This document shows, one piece after another, positions 10,331 through 19,087 of a DNA stretch of 64,000 nucleotides. This stretch comes from Xenorhabdus anantnagensis (lineage in GTDB: Bacteria > Pseudomonadota > Gammaproteobacteria > Enterobacterales > Enterobacteriaceae). The stretch is from contig NZ_JAQRFN010000003.1 in assembly GCF_028598555.1 (NCBI RefSeq), positions 124,001 through 188,000 on the forward strand, read 5' to 3'. The translations under genes and the position numbers were made by a program. The notes beneath the pieces were generated by a model. The model saw only the letters and a program-made list of their open reading frames with translations, ran no database searches and was not told the DNA's origin. Each line of letters starts with the position of its first letter. Within the stretch, counting starts at the first letter, position 1.

Positions 10331-10564
10331 CATCTTCCCGTTGAGAGTTTTATAAACATCAATATGAAGTAAGTAATCAAAATGAGGTGTAACAAAGTTT
10401 CGTTTTATTTTTAAGCAAGAACAGAGATTGGAGAATTAAATAAAATACGCCCAAAAGCCTAGGTTCTCATTTATTACACATGATAATAATAACCTAAAAA
10501 AACAGTGTATTTCGTGAAGAAAGCCACATTAACACAAATATATAAACAAATTATTGCAACATTA

Positions 10565-10580
10565 TGTGATACATATCACA
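10565..10580 (-). promoter_or_regulatory. Perfect CRP-type site
   Basis: TGTGA-TACATA-TCACA matches both half-sites of the CRP consensus exactly. On the minus strand an AT-rich TATATATTT follows about 30 bases downstream, so it could activate a promoter for porin 1 with a long leader; on the plus strand it lies 41 bases before a 40-codon open frame at 10621. Which one it serves is not determined. The remainder of the 10131-10984 spacer is AT-rich with no recognisable gene. Confidence 0.6.
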
Positions 10581-10620
10581 TAATATCGTCAATTATGGCT
10601 TTCATCTTGAATCCGAACTC

Positions 10621-10743
10621 ATGAGAATATTAAAAATATTTTTATTTATCATTGCCTTGACAAAAATCTCATCAGGTATCTCTCTTTTCATCGGCACTCT
10701 TTATTTATTTAATATCTCGGATTTTTTATCGCCTAAGAGTTAA
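10621..10743 (+). CDS. Possible 40-residue hydrophobic peptide
   Basis: An ATG frame of 40 codons inside the porin 1/porin 2 spacer. The peptide begins MRILKIFLFIIALTK and has one long hydrophobic stretch, as in small membrane peptides. There is no convincing ribosome-binding site, and such frames arise easily in AT-rich DNA. The only supporting context is the CRP-type palindrome 41 bases upstream. I cannot assign a function. Confidence 0.2.
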   Translation: MRILKIFLFIIALTKISSGISLFIGTLYLFNISDFLSPKS

Positions 10744-10948
10744 TAAAATTAAAGTTATACATATTATTTTATTCATTAGAAAATAAATGTATTTTTATTT
10801 ACATTTAAATATTCATCATAAATATAATGAATGAATTGATTTATTATCCCCATTATTACGGGTAACATGAAAATAGAATTAACTGTTCAAGTTAAAAATT
10901 TCACTTAAGCCAACCTTTAATAAATTATCCCTTTTTACAAATAATAAA

Positions 10949-10971
10949 GGAGAACCCGAATCAGATTCTCC
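10949..10971 (-). terminator. Terminator after porin 2
   Basis: On the minus strand GGAGAATCTG pairs with CGGGTTCTCC (two G-U pairs) around an ATT loop, followed by TTTATTATTTGT. This is the best terminator of the three porin hairpins. Confidence 0.7.
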
Positions 10972-10984
10972 CCACAAATTTTGC

Positions 10985-12232
10985 TTAAAAAGACAAACGT
11001 GCACCCATTCCCAGAATGGTTTCTTTTTTATTTTTGGCCGGATTATCGCTACAAATAGAATTATATTTTACCTCAACAAATATAAGCAGGTCATTACTCC
11101 CAAAAGACCTAAATTTTTTATTTAAACCGACCATATAAGCCTGCCTTTGATAGCTTAATCCGTTGTCATTCCTATCACTCAGGTAATATCCCGCATACGG
11201 ACCACTGCCCAGTTTGTCCCGATACCATTTTACGCCCACTCCGTATAGATTTTCTTTCCCTTCACCTTCGCCCCATTTTTTCTGCAAACCTCTATCATTG
11301 CCTTTCTGGTTTACTAACTTTAGATTTTTAGAACGTTTTTGCTCAAAATCCAAACCAATAGAGAATTCACGTCCTGGGAAATAATACTCCGCACTAATAG
11401 CTATCAAGCTATCCTGTGAATAAGGCAGATCGGCATCTCTGATGCTCATTTTTTTCCCCTCTACTATTGCTTGAATATAACCCGCACTGGCTTCTAAACC
11501 AAAGTCTGATTTATAAAAACCGACGACTGAGTGAGCATGGTGAATATCTCCATAACGGGGTTTGTTATCTGGGTCAGATTTATCACTGTAGGTTGCTGCG
11601 AGATAGAAACCTTTATAAGGTTTGGTTCGAACGAAAATAGTCATAGGTTTAATCAAGCGATTCAAGAGATCACCTTTTTTTACTTTTTTTCCATTATTAG
11701 TGGTTATACCCATATCGTTAAAAAAAGATGCTCCCATGCCGTAATAGCCATAGTTAGATTTTTTCTTCCACGCGATAGGTATATTAGTACGACCAATTCG
11801 CATTTCACCAATGCCGAGGTAAGAAGCACCTACATAACCAATACGTTTATATGTAGTCAAGCCGCGAACTCTTTGAGTACCAGCAGAACCCCATTCCATT
11901 CTACCGAATACTTGAATGTCTTTGGTCAGTGTATGGCTGATGTTAACCCCGATACTGCTAGCTCTTTTGTTGCCATTAGCTCTCCACCCCACTTTGCCGA
12001 ACACTCGAATGTCTTTGGTCAGTTTATGACTCGCGTTAACCCCGATACTGTTATTCATCTCTTTAATTTTGGTCTTACGATTATCGCTGACCATTGTCGC
12101 GTTTATACCAAGTTGACCGGTCACATCCACCTTACTTCCTTTATCGTTGTATACTGTAACCGCATTGGCACTGCCAGATATTACCGATAATCCAATTAAA
12201 ATAAATAACGGATTCATGATGATTTTGATCAT
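10985..12232 (-). CDS. General porin, tandem copy 2 with an internally duplicated beta-hairpin
   Basis: 415-residue outer-membrane porin, paralogue of the flanking copies (same signal peptide end SGSANA, first strand AVTVYNDKGSKVDVTGQ, C-terminus MGARLSF). Its distinctive feature is an in-frame tandem duplication: SIGVNASHKLTKDIRVFGK is followed 31 residues later by SIGVNISHTLTKDIQVFGR, while copy 1 has this unit once. At DNA level the repeat period is 93 bases (anchor points 11943 and 12036). One unit equals two transmembrane strands plus turn, so the barrel might have 18 strands instead of 16 (inference). The start ATG 12232 has GGTAGG upstream. The long conserved upstream block of copies 1 and 3 is missing, so it may depend on read-through from copy 3 or on a different promoter. 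Confidence 0.88.
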   Translation of the reverse strand: MIKIIMNPLFILIGLSVISGSANAVTVYNDKGSKVDVTGQLGINATMVSDNRKTKIKEMNNSIGVNASHKLTKDIRVFGKVGWRANGNKRASSIGVNISHTLTKDIQVFGRMEWGSAGTQRVRGLTTYKRIGYVGASYLGIGEMRIGRTNIPIAWKKKSNYGYYGMGASFFNDMGITTNNGKKVKKGDLLNRLIKPMTIFVRTKPYKGFYLAATYSDKSDPDNKPRYGDIHHAHSVVGFYKSDFGLEASAGYIQAIVEGKKMSIRDADLPYSQDSLIAISAEYYFPGREFSIGLDFEQKRSKNLKLVNQKGNDRGLQKKWGEGEGKENLYGVGVKWYRDKLGSGPYAGYYLSDRNDNGLSYQRQAYMVGLNKKFRSFGSNDLLIFVEVKYNSICSDNPAKNKKETILGMGARLSF

Positions 12233-12444
12233 AAAATGCCTACCAAAAATCAAGTATAATTATTTAATTTTCTTTCAGATAAAATAAAAACAAATAAGAC
12301 AGCATATTAGTCAATGAAAAACCAACAAATTTAAAGTAGCATTCCACATTCCATTAATTAGTAATAATTATATTTTTTGTCAATCTGAAAGCATTCATCT
12401 AAAATATTATAAATAAGTTTATTACATACTATATAGAATGATAC

Positions 12445-12469
12445 GGGAGAACCCGAATCAGATTCTCCC
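12445..12469 (-). terminator. Porin-type hairpin after porin 3
   Basis: GGGAGAATCTG pairs with CGGGTTCTCCC on the minus strand, 13 bases after the porin 3 stop. It is the same hairpin family as at 8896-8920 and is likewise followed by GTATCATTCTAT rather than a U-run. Confidence 0.6.
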
Positions 12470-12482
12470 GATAAAGTTTTGC

Positions 12483-13742
12483 TTAAAAAGATAAACGAGC
12501 CCCCATTTCCAGAATGGATTCTTTTTTATTTTCGGCCTGAACATAACTATGAATAGAATTATATTTCGTTTCAACAAACAAGGTCAGTTTACTGTACTCA
12601 GAAGCCATTAAATTTTTATCTAAACCGACTATGTAAGTCTGCTCTTGATGTCTTATTCCCTGCTCATTATTCGCATCACGCAGGTAATATCCTGCATACA
12701 AGCCGCTGTCCAGTTCGTCCTGATACCATTTTACCCCCACTCCATATAGATTTTCTTTCCCTTTACCTATCAGTTTTGCCTGCGAACCTTCATCACTACC
12801 TTTCTGCACCTCCTCTCTTTTTGAATTTTGGGAACGTCTTTGCTGATAGTCCAAGCCAATGGAAAATTTACGTCCGGGGAAATAATACTCCGCACTAATA
12901 GCCATTAGGCTATTTTTCGGGAAAGACGGCCTGATATTCTCACCACCCAATTTTTTATCTTTTTCCTGCCCTGTTACTTGAGCATAGCCCGCATTGGCTT
13001 CCAAACCAAAGTCTGATTTATAAAAACCGACGACTGAGTAAGCACTGTGAATATCTCCATGATGACGTTCGTTACCCGAGTTGAATTTATCACTGTAGGT
13101 TGCTGCGAGACTAAGACCTTTATAACTATCGGTCTGAGCAAAAATAGTCATAGTTTCCGGCAATTTGTCAAAAAGATTTATTGTTTTATGTTTTTTATTA
13201 TTGAATTCATATACGTAGTTGAAGTAAGACAGATCGTCGTTAAAATAATCGAATCTGGATTTTGGCCCCCATTTGATGGGCATATCAGTATGACCAATTC
13301 TCATTTCACCAATACCGCGATAATGAGCGCCGACATAACCTATTTGTTTATACACACCAAAATTCGTATTAGAATCGTAATTGTATGTTCTTTGAGTTTC
13401 AGAACCCCACTCCATTCTGCCGAATACTTGAATGTCGTTGGTCAATTCATGTCTGACATCAGCTCCAACGCTGCTAGCTCCTTGGCTATTAGCATCCCAT
13501 AATACGTTACCGAATACTTGTATGCCTTTGCTCAATTTATGACTGGCACTAACTCCGATATAGTCATTTTGACCTAAAATTCTGCCCTTAGGATTATCGT
13601 TGGTTAGTTTCATTTCTATACCTAGTTGACCGGTCACATCCACCTTACTTCCTTTGTCGTTGTATACGGTAACCGCATTGACGCTGCCAGATATTGCCGA
13701 TAATCCAATTAAAATAGCCAACGGTTTCATGATAGTTTTCAT
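12483..13742 (-). CDS. General porin, tandem copy 3 with an internally duplicated beta-hairpin
   Basis: 419-residue outer-membrane porin, promoter-proximal member of the triplet. The signal peptide ends SGSVNA, the first strand is AVTVYNDKGSKVDVTGQ and the last residue is Phe. Like copy 2 it carries two successive hairpin units, here with period 90 bases (30 residues): YIGVSASHKLSKGIQVFG then SVGADVRHELTNDIQVFGRM. The units have diverged more than in copy 2, so the duplication is older than the split of copies 2 and 3, or has been kept under different selection. ATG 13742 has TAGGTG seven bases upstream; the longer TTG-initiated frame is not needed. The upstream block shared with copy 1 is present at 13776-13933. 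Confidence 0.88.
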   Translation of the reverse strand: MKTIMKPLAILIGLSAISGSVNAVTVYNDKGSKVDVTGQLGIEMKLTNDNPKGRILGQNDYIGVSASHKLSKGIQVFGNVLWDANSQGASSVGADVRHELTNDIQVFGRMEWGSETQRTYNYDSNTNFGVYKQIGYVGAHYRGIGEMRIGHTDMPIKWGPKSRFDYFNDDLSYFNYVYEFNNKKHKTINLFDKLPETMTIFAQTDSYKGLSLAATYSDKFNSGNERHHGDIHSAYSVVGFYKSDFGLEANAGYAQVTGQEKDKKLGGENIRPSFPKNSLMAISAEYYFPGRKFSIGLDYQQRRSQNSKREEVQKGSDEGSQAKLIGKGKENLYGVGVKWYQDELDSGLYAGYYLRDANNEQGIRHQEQTYIVGLDKNLMASEYSKLTLFVETKYNSIHSYVQAENKKESILEMGARLSF

Positions 13743-13775
13743 AAAAAAGCACCTATCAAATATCAAGTCTAATAA

Positions 13776-13933
13776 TTAGATTTTCTTTCAGACAAAAGCT
13801 CGCGCTATCGCAGAATAATCGACAAAATATTTATGGCAATAAATGCCCGTCACGAATTTTTCACCAAAGAAAATCGCACAAGAAAAAAGATGATAAACTT
13901 TAAATAATATTTAAAGTTATCTAATCTCTATTA
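13776..13933 (-). promoter_or_regulatory. Conserved upstream block of porin 3
   Basis: Homologous to 10166-10330 (see porin 1), with shared AAAGCTCG, CTATCGCAGAA, AATAAATGCCCGTCAC and TTATCTAATCTCTATTA. Probably the original porin control region. Beyond it, 13934-14384 is AT-rich with no gene. Confidence 0.6.
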
Positions 13934-14384
13934 GATTTTTACATTACCCACTTAATAAATAAAAAAATGCGAGGTAAATAATTAAAACTATGAGTATAAA
14001 TGTTTACATTTTCTTTTAAACAAGAATTGAAACGGAACATACCAACAATACGATACTAACAGTCTAAAGTCCAATTGATTGCCAAGCTAACAACAATATA
14101 AATAAGACTGTGTTTTCGCGAAAAAAACAGTAAATGAATTTAAAACAACATACTATATTTTATTGATTAATAATGAATCTATTTTTATTAACTAAAAAAA
14201 TCATTACAAATATTAAAAAACATATTAAATTATTATCAACATAATTACACACAACTTATAATGATAATTAATTGATTAGATTAAAAATCTTTATTAAGTA
14301 AACTTTTAATCAACTATTTTTCTTTTTCCAAATAAGAAAAATAAGACAACCCCAAATAGAATTAACTTATCATGATTATTCATC

Positions 14385-14437
14385 TTTCAAGTTGCGGTTT
14401 TTTAGTCACTTTCTTTACCATGACACGCAACTTGAAA
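14385..14437. repeat. Palindromic repeat element, copy A
   Basis: Inverted repeat TTTCAAGTTGCG ... CGCAACTTGAAA with a 29-base centre. The arm sequence recurs at 34195-34308, and the related AAATCTATTGGGT end recurs at 41043-41084, so these look like members of one dispersed family. This copy lies in the spacer between mak and porin 3. Confidence 0.7.
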
Positions 14438-14502
14438 TTTTCTGGATAGATTAAAGTGAAATGTATTCTAAGGTATGCCGTTATCGTTGGCAGGAATACG
14501 GT

Positions 14503-15414
14503 TTATTGCTGAGGAGGCCATAACCAAGCCGCACCACGTACACCACTGGAGTCACCATGTACTGCTTTTCTGATTGGCGTGGCACACTCTCCACCAAAAA
14601 CCCATTCTTTGACTAAATCCGGCAATGTTTGGTAAAGACGATCGACATTGCTCATTCCACCGCCGAGTACAATCACATCCGGATCCAGTAAATTAATCAC
14701 CTGCGCCAGTGCCCGCGCCAAACGCCTTTCATAGCGACACATTGCCAATTCGGCGAACTTATCTCCCTGAGCCAAAGCCTCTATGATTTCATAACCTTTT
14801 TTCTGAGTTCCGCTTAAACGAAAATAATCCGTCATAAATCCAGTGCCCGACACAAAAGTCTCCGTACATCCCGGTTTGCCACAAAAACAGCGAATTTCAT
14901 CCTGATATGCCCGATCTTCTTCATCCATCCATGGTAATGGATTATGTCCCCATTCCCCTGCCAATCCATTGCCGCCGGCGTGAACCCGCCCCTCAAATGC
15001 AATTCCTGAACCACAACCCGTTCCAATGATAACGGCAAATACCATTGGCATTCTTTCACCAGCACCATCAGTGGCTTCTGATACCGCCAGACAATTTGCA
15101 TCGTTGGCGATACGTACTTCACGCCCCAACAAAGCGGCTATATCCTTATCCAAAATTTGTCCATTCATCCAAACTGAGTTAGCATTTTTTACTTTTCCGG
15201 TAAAAGGCGAAATGGCGCCAGGAATGCCAATTCCCACAGTTCCTTGCTGTCCGGTTGCCTGTTCCGCATCGATAATCAGCCCAACAATGGCTTCCAGTGT
15301 TTTCTGATAGTGATTACGGGGGGTATCCACCCGCTTGCGAAATAACTCTTTCCCCTGATCACCTAATGCAATCACTTCAATCTTGGTTCCACCGAGATCA
15401 ATTCCTATACGCAT
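14503..15414 (-). CDS. mak: Fructokinase, ROK family
   Basis: 303-residue cytoplasmic sugar kinase, expected to phosphorylate fructose (also mannose) with ATP. ROK features in order: N-terminal phosphate loop [10 protein letters not shown] (residues 4-13), GIPGAISP, nucleotide motif [18 protein letters not shown] with the catalytic region, and the zinc-binding [15 protein letters not shown] precedes the ATG at 15414. It is divergent from rdgC, the same mak-rdgC pairing as in E. coli, which supports the assignment as Mak rather than NagK. A 22-bp tandem duplication lies between the two genes and could affect both promoters. Confidence 0.93.
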   Translation of the reverse strand: MRIGIDLGGTKIEVIALGDQGKELFRKRVDTPRNHYQKTLEAIVGLIIDAEQATGQQGTVGIGIPGAISPFTGKVKNANSVWMNGQILDKDIAALLGREVRIANDANCLAVSEATDGAGERMPMVFAVIIGTGCGSGIAFEGRVHAGGNGLAGEWGHNPLPWMDEEDRAYQDEIRCFCGKPGCTETFVSGTGFMTDYFRLSGTQKKGYEIIEALAQGDKFAELAMCRYERRLARALAQVINLLDPDVIVLGGGMSNVDRLYQTLPDLVKEWVFGGECATPIRKAVHGDSSGVRGAAWLWPPQQ

Positions 15415-15448
15415 AGCTTACCTTTCCTATTTAGCTGGACGACGCTTT

Positions 15449-15492
15449 TTATTATATGAAACTGAGGAAGTTATTATATGAAACTGATGAAG
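15449..15492. repeat. 22-bp tandem duplication between mak and rdgC
   Basis: TTATTATATGAAACTGAGGA plus AG occurs twice in direct tandem (15449-15470 and 15471-15492) with one mismatch. It lies in the 168-base divergent spacer. Confidence 0.9.
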
Positions 15493-15582
15493 TTCTAGGG
15501 CTTCGTCACATGATTCGTTATCATGCCCCCTTATGTTTTAAGATAACCTTTGTCACGATGCGCAACAATATGGGGTAACCGC

Positions 15583-16494
15583 ATGTTATGGTTCAAAAAT
15601 TTAATGATTTACCGTCTAAACCGAGAGATTTCCCTTTCGGCAGATGAACTGGAAAAACAATTAAGCCCATTGGCATTCACCCCATGTGGTAGCCAAGATA
15701 TGATGAAAACTGGCTGGATTTCTCCAATGGGTTCCCACGGTGAAGCATTAACCCATGCTTCCGGCAATCAAATCCTTATTTGCGCACGCAAGGAAGAAAA
15801 AATGCTGCCTTCTCCTGTCATTAAGCAGGAATTACAGGCCAAAATAGCCCGTCTGGAAGGTGAACAGCACCGCAAGCTGAAAAAAACTGAAAAAGACTCA
15901 CTGAAAGATGAAGTGATCCACACTCTGCTGCCGAGAGCGTTCAGCCGTTTTAGCCAAACCTATATTTGGATCGATACCGTCAACCATTTGATCATCGTTG
16001 ATGCTGCCAGCGCAAAACGCGCTGAAGATAATCTGGCATTGCTGAGAAAAACATTGGGTTCCTTGCCCGTTGTTCCCCTTACTTTCACCGATCCCATTGA
16101 GCTGACCTTAACCGAGTGGGTACGTTCAGGTGATCTCCCTACAGGCTATGCCCTGATGGATGAAGCTGAGCTGAAAGCCATTCTGGAAGAAGGTGGAGTT
16201 ATCCGCTGTAAGAAACAGGATTTGGTCTCAGACGAAATTGCGGCACACATTGAATCCGGTAAATATGTCACTAAGCTGGCTTTGGATTGGGAAGAACGCA
16301 TTCAGTTTATGCTGTCAGATGATGGCGCTTTCAAACGTATCAAATTCAGCGAAACCTTACGTGAACAAAACGATGATATCGATCGTGAAGATGTTGCCCA
16401 ACGATTCGATGCTGATTTTACCTTAATGACGGGTGAATTAAGTGCGCTGATCAAAAATACGATTGATGCACTGGGCGGAGAGGCCGAAAGATAA
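15583..16494 (+). CDS. rdgC: Recombination-associated protein RdgC
   Basis: 303 residues, exactly the E. coli length. RdgC forms a ring dimer that binds double-stranded DNA and restrains RecA filament formation; it is nucleoid-associated. The sequence follows the family from [17 protein letters not shown] through [38 protein letters not shown], and ends [12 protein letters not shown]. The frame extends 11 codons upstream, but the family starts at MLWFKN and TGGGGT lies eight bases before the ATG at 15583. It is followed by a hairpin shared with the convergent porin gene. Confidence 0.96.
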   Translation: MLWFKNLMIYRLNREISLSADELEKQLSPLAFTPCGSQDMMKTGWISPMGSHGEALTHASGNQILICARKEEKMLPSPVIKQELQAKIARLEGEQHRKLKKTEKDSLKDEVIHTLLPRAFSRFSQTYIWIDTVNHLIIVDAASAKRAEDNLALLRKTLGSLPVVPLTFTDPIELTLTEWVRSGDLPTGYALMDEAELKAILEEGGVIRCKKQDLVSDEIAAHIESGKYVTKLALDWEERIQFMLSDDGAFKRIKFSETLREQNDDIDREDVAQRFDADFTLMTGELSALIKNTIDALGGEAER

Positions 16495-16526
16495 TAGCCG
16501 CTAACAGCAAATAACGTCATAACAAG

Positions 16527-16563
16527 CGAACTGCCTCAACAGTTAACCCATTGAGGCAGTTCG
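16527..16563. terminator. Bidirectional hairpin between rdgC and the OmpF-type porin
   Basis: CGAACTGCCTCAA pairs with TTGAGGCAGTTCG around an 11-base loop. An A/T-rich run (ATAAAAAATA) follows on the plus side. It separates two convergent genes. Confidence 0.75.
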
Positions 16564-16586
16564 ATAAAAAATAAACGTTATCTCAA

Positions 16587-17735
16587 TTAGAAGCGATAAA
16601 CCAAACCGACACCAAAGACGTCGTCAGTACCGATCTGTGCTTTCTTGGTGAAATCATTATCTTTCAATAAGTTGAATTGATATTCAGCATACGTGCCCAT
16701 ATTTTTATTGAAATTATAGAAGGCACCGACTGAGACATATTTCACTAAATCTTCAGATCCCTTGTCTGTCAGTATGCTCTTGTTAGCCAAGTCATTACCC
16801 AGATCTTTACCTTTGGAATAAACCAAAGCAACAGATGGACGCAAGCCAAAATCAAACTGATACTGAGCCGTCAGCTCAATGTTTTGGGTTTTATTGGCAA
16901 ACATCGTGTGGCTATCTACAGAACGGCCAAATCGGGTTAAGTTACGGGTTTCCCCATACATGGCCGCCAGATAAACGTTATTTTTGTCATACTTGGCAGA
17001 GACGATCCATGCTTCTGCTTTATTCCCTTGTGCCAGAACCTTGGCGGCACCAGTACCCAATTTCTGTGCCGAAGTACGGTTAGAGTTGCCGTATGAAGCT
17101 CCAATGTTGATACCATTACCAAAATCATAAGTACTGGAAAGGCCAAAACCATCGCCATTCTGTCTTGCAACATCGTTACGGCTATTTTTAGTACCATCGT
17201 CATTTTTAGCTTGATATTGCAAAGCAAAATTCAGGCCATTGACCAAACCAAAAAAGTCAGTGTTACGGTAGGTTAATAACCCTGTTGACCGTCCCATCAT
17301 GAAGTTATCGGTGGCTGCCATGGAATCCCCACCAAAGACTGGCAAGGCATCTGTCCATGAGTTGGCATCATAAACGACACCATAATTACGTCCATAATCC
17401 AGCGAACCGTATTTGTCAAATTTTAACCCTGCGAAAGCCAAACGTGTTCTGGTGTTTGCCCCGCTCTCCACTTCTGTTCCATTGGCGCCCATATTGAATT
17501 CCCAGCGCCCAAAGCCAGTCAGTTTATCCGTAACTTGGGTTGAACCTCTAATACCTATACGACCAACAGAGCTGTCACCAGCCTCGCTATTTGATTTAGA
17601 GAATGTTCTCTGAACATCAGCCTTTCCGTATAAATCGATTTTATTGCCTTCTTTATTATAAATCTCAGCGGCATTTACAGCCCCTGCCATAAGAAGTACC
17701 GGAATTGCCATTGCTATTGTGTTGCGTTTTATCAT
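16587..17735 (-). CDS. ompF: OmpF/OmpC-type general porin
   Basis: 382-residue trimeric diffusion porin of the outer membrane. Signal peptide 1-22 ends GAVNA; the mature protein starts AEIYNKEGNKIDLYGK, a near-perfect OmpF/OmpC N-terminus, and contains RIGIRGSTQVTDKLTGFGRW, LAFAGLKFDKYGSLDYGRNYG and the C-terminal strand DVFGVGLVYRF ending in Phe. The ATG at 17735 has GAGG nine bases upstream; the frame extends 37 codons further without reason. It is clearly a different, more classical porin than the triplet at 8.9-13.7 kb. In Xenorhabdus nematophila this class is represented by OpnP. The paralogue within the OmpF/OmpC group cannot be fixed from sequence alone, so the symbol is provisional. 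A CRP-type site lies 208 bases upstream. Confidence 0.88.
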   Translation of the reverse strand: MIKRNTIAMAIPVLLMAGAVNAAEIYNKEGNKIDLYGKADVQRTFSKSNSEAGDSSVGRIGIRGSTQVTDKLTGFGRWEFNMGANGTEVESGANTRTRLAFAGLKFDKYGSLDYGRNYGVVYDANSWTDALPVFGGDSMAATDNFMMGRSTGLLTYRNTDFFGLVNGLNFALQYQAKNDDGTKNSRNDVARQNGDGFGLSSTYDFGNGINIGASYGNSNRTSAQKLGTGAAKVLAQGNKAEAWIVSAKYDKNNVYLAAMYGETRNLTRFGRSVDSHTMFANKTQNIELTAQYQFDFGLRPSVALVYSKGKDLGNDLANKSILTDKGSEDLVKYVSVGAFYNFNKNMGTYAEYQFNLLKDNDFTKKAQIGTDDVFGVGLVYRF

Positions 17736-17942
17736 TATCGTGATCCTCATTGGTCTTGTTATTATTTCGCCACCGCCAAAAAATCCATATCCCAAGAAAT
17801 GTTTTTTCTGGAATAAGGAATCAGGTGAGCGGAATGTTTTACACACTTTCGTTACTTAAATGTTAAATTTGTAACAAATCAATGACGATACTAAGATCTA
17901 AATAAACCTTTTGCTAACAAAAATTAGCAAAAAATGCCATCC

Positions 17943-17958
17943 TGTGAAGAGGGTCACA
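17943..17958 (-). promoter_or_regulatory. CRP-type site in the porin/TetR divergent spacer
   Basis: TGTGA-AGAGGG-TCACA contains both CRP half-sites exactly. It lies 208 bases upstream of the porin start and 328 upstream of the TetR gene. The rest of 17736-18285 is AT-rich; TAAATTTGTAACAAA near 17865 resembles OmpR-bound porin promoters but is too loose to call. Confidence 0.55.
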
Positions 17959-18149
17959 TCATAGGCATAAATCCCATAACTAAACAGCATTAATTATGAC
18001 AATAACTTATTTAAAACAGTAAGTTATAAATAATAAGTGAATTGATAAAAAATGAGTTTTTCCATAGCAGAAGACTGCTTGATTATTTTGAATCTGTATT
18101 TTTCACGAATATTTATAATAGCTTATGTGATAGTCATTATTCGATACTG

Positions 18150-18178
18150 TTGACAAGCACCTAAGAGTTCTGTATTTG
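18150..18178 (+). promoter_or_regulatory. Candidate sigma-70 promoter of the TetR gene
   Basis: A perfect -35 TTGACA at 18150-18155 is followed after 17 bases by TATTTG at 18173-18178, about 107 bases upstream of the start codon. The -10 is poor, so this is tentative. Confidence 0.35.
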
Positions 18179-18285
18179 GTGAAATGTGATTTATTTCTTC
18201 CATTTAAACTTAAATCAGTATGTTCTGTTTATTAATGGGATCACGCCAGTGCGGTACAAATATTCACAACTTATAAGGTGCTAAA

Positions 18286-18924
18286 ATGGCAGAAAATCAT
18301 TCACGTCCACGAGGCCGACCCACAATTCCAGAGCAAGAAATACGCCAAAAAATTCACGAAGTCACCTTACTACTTCTTATTAATCAAGGTTATAGCAAAA
18401 CGACCATGGATATGGTTGCCAAAAAAGCGGGTATTGCCAAAAAAACTCTCTACCGTTTTGTCAAAAATCGAGAAGATTTACTCGAACAGATTGTTACGCG
18501 TTGGAAAGATAGTTCTATTCCTGCTTTTGAGAAAGAGGCCAATAATTACCAGAAATTCATAAAATTATTGAAAATATATTTAACTGAACTGGCAGAGAAA
18601 TCATTATCTATGGAAGCCGTAGGGTTATTTAGATTATTACAGTCTGATTTCCCTTATCGTGAAGCATTATTGGATAAATATCAAAAAAGTAGTATTGAAA
18701 TAAGCAGAAATGTTTTGGCCCATCGGCTTGAACGCCAATATCAGCAAGGATTACTGAAAAAAATGGATTTTAATATCACCAGTGAACTCATAATCTCAAT
18801 GGTCATTGCCGAACCGTTAAGACAAATGGCACTGGGGCTGCTTCCGCCACTACCAGAAACAGACATTACGCCTCGCATTACCGCAGCAGTGACTTTGCTT
18901 AAGCATGGGATTGTCGAGAAATAG
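18286..18924 (+). CDS. TetR/AcrR-family transcriptional regulator
   Basis: 212 residues. The N-terminal helix-turn-helix region (about residues 13-60) reads TTMDMVAKKAGIAKKTLYRF, typical of TetR proteins; the rest is an all-helical ligand-binding and dimerisation domain without recognisable ligand specificity. AAGGTG lies before the ATG at 18286. It lies divergent from the OmpF-type porin and 163 bases upstream of the GH20 gene on the same strand, with a strong hairpin between them, so it may control the porin, the hexosaminidase, or itself. No efflux pump is nearby, so the usual AcrR-type role cannot be assumed. Confidence 0.85.
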   Translation: MAENHSRPRGRPTIPEQEIRQKIHEVTLLLLINQGYSKTTMDMVAKKAGIAKKTLYRFVKNREDLLEQIVTRWKDSSIPAFEKEANNYQKFIKLLKIYLTELAEKSLSMEAVGLFRLLQSDFPYREALLDKYQKSSIEISRNVLAHRLERQYQQGLLKKMDFNITSELIISMVIAEPLRQMALGLLPPLPETDITPRITAAVTLLKHGIVEK

Positions 18925-18984
18925 CCATTATTGATTGATTAATAAGTGACTTACTGGCTATCTCAGTTTCACAAAAATATAATC

Positions 18985-19013
18985 GGCGCTGAAACAGCTA
19001 TTTCATCAGCGCC
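18985..19013 (+). terminator. Terminator after the TetR gene
   Basis: GGCGCTGAAA pairs with TTTC(AT)CAGCGCC around CAGCTA, followed by CTTTCTAAT. Confidence 0.7.
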
Positions 19014-19087
19014 CTTTCTAATCAAAAAAATCATGTTATAAAAAATTTCTTACTGATTCATAAAAATAAGATACGAGAAGAAATACC

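Noticed and set aside
14262-14281. Fur-like TAATGATAATTAATTGATTA
   Set aside because: Only a partial match, more than 500 bases from any start and in very AT-rich DNA.
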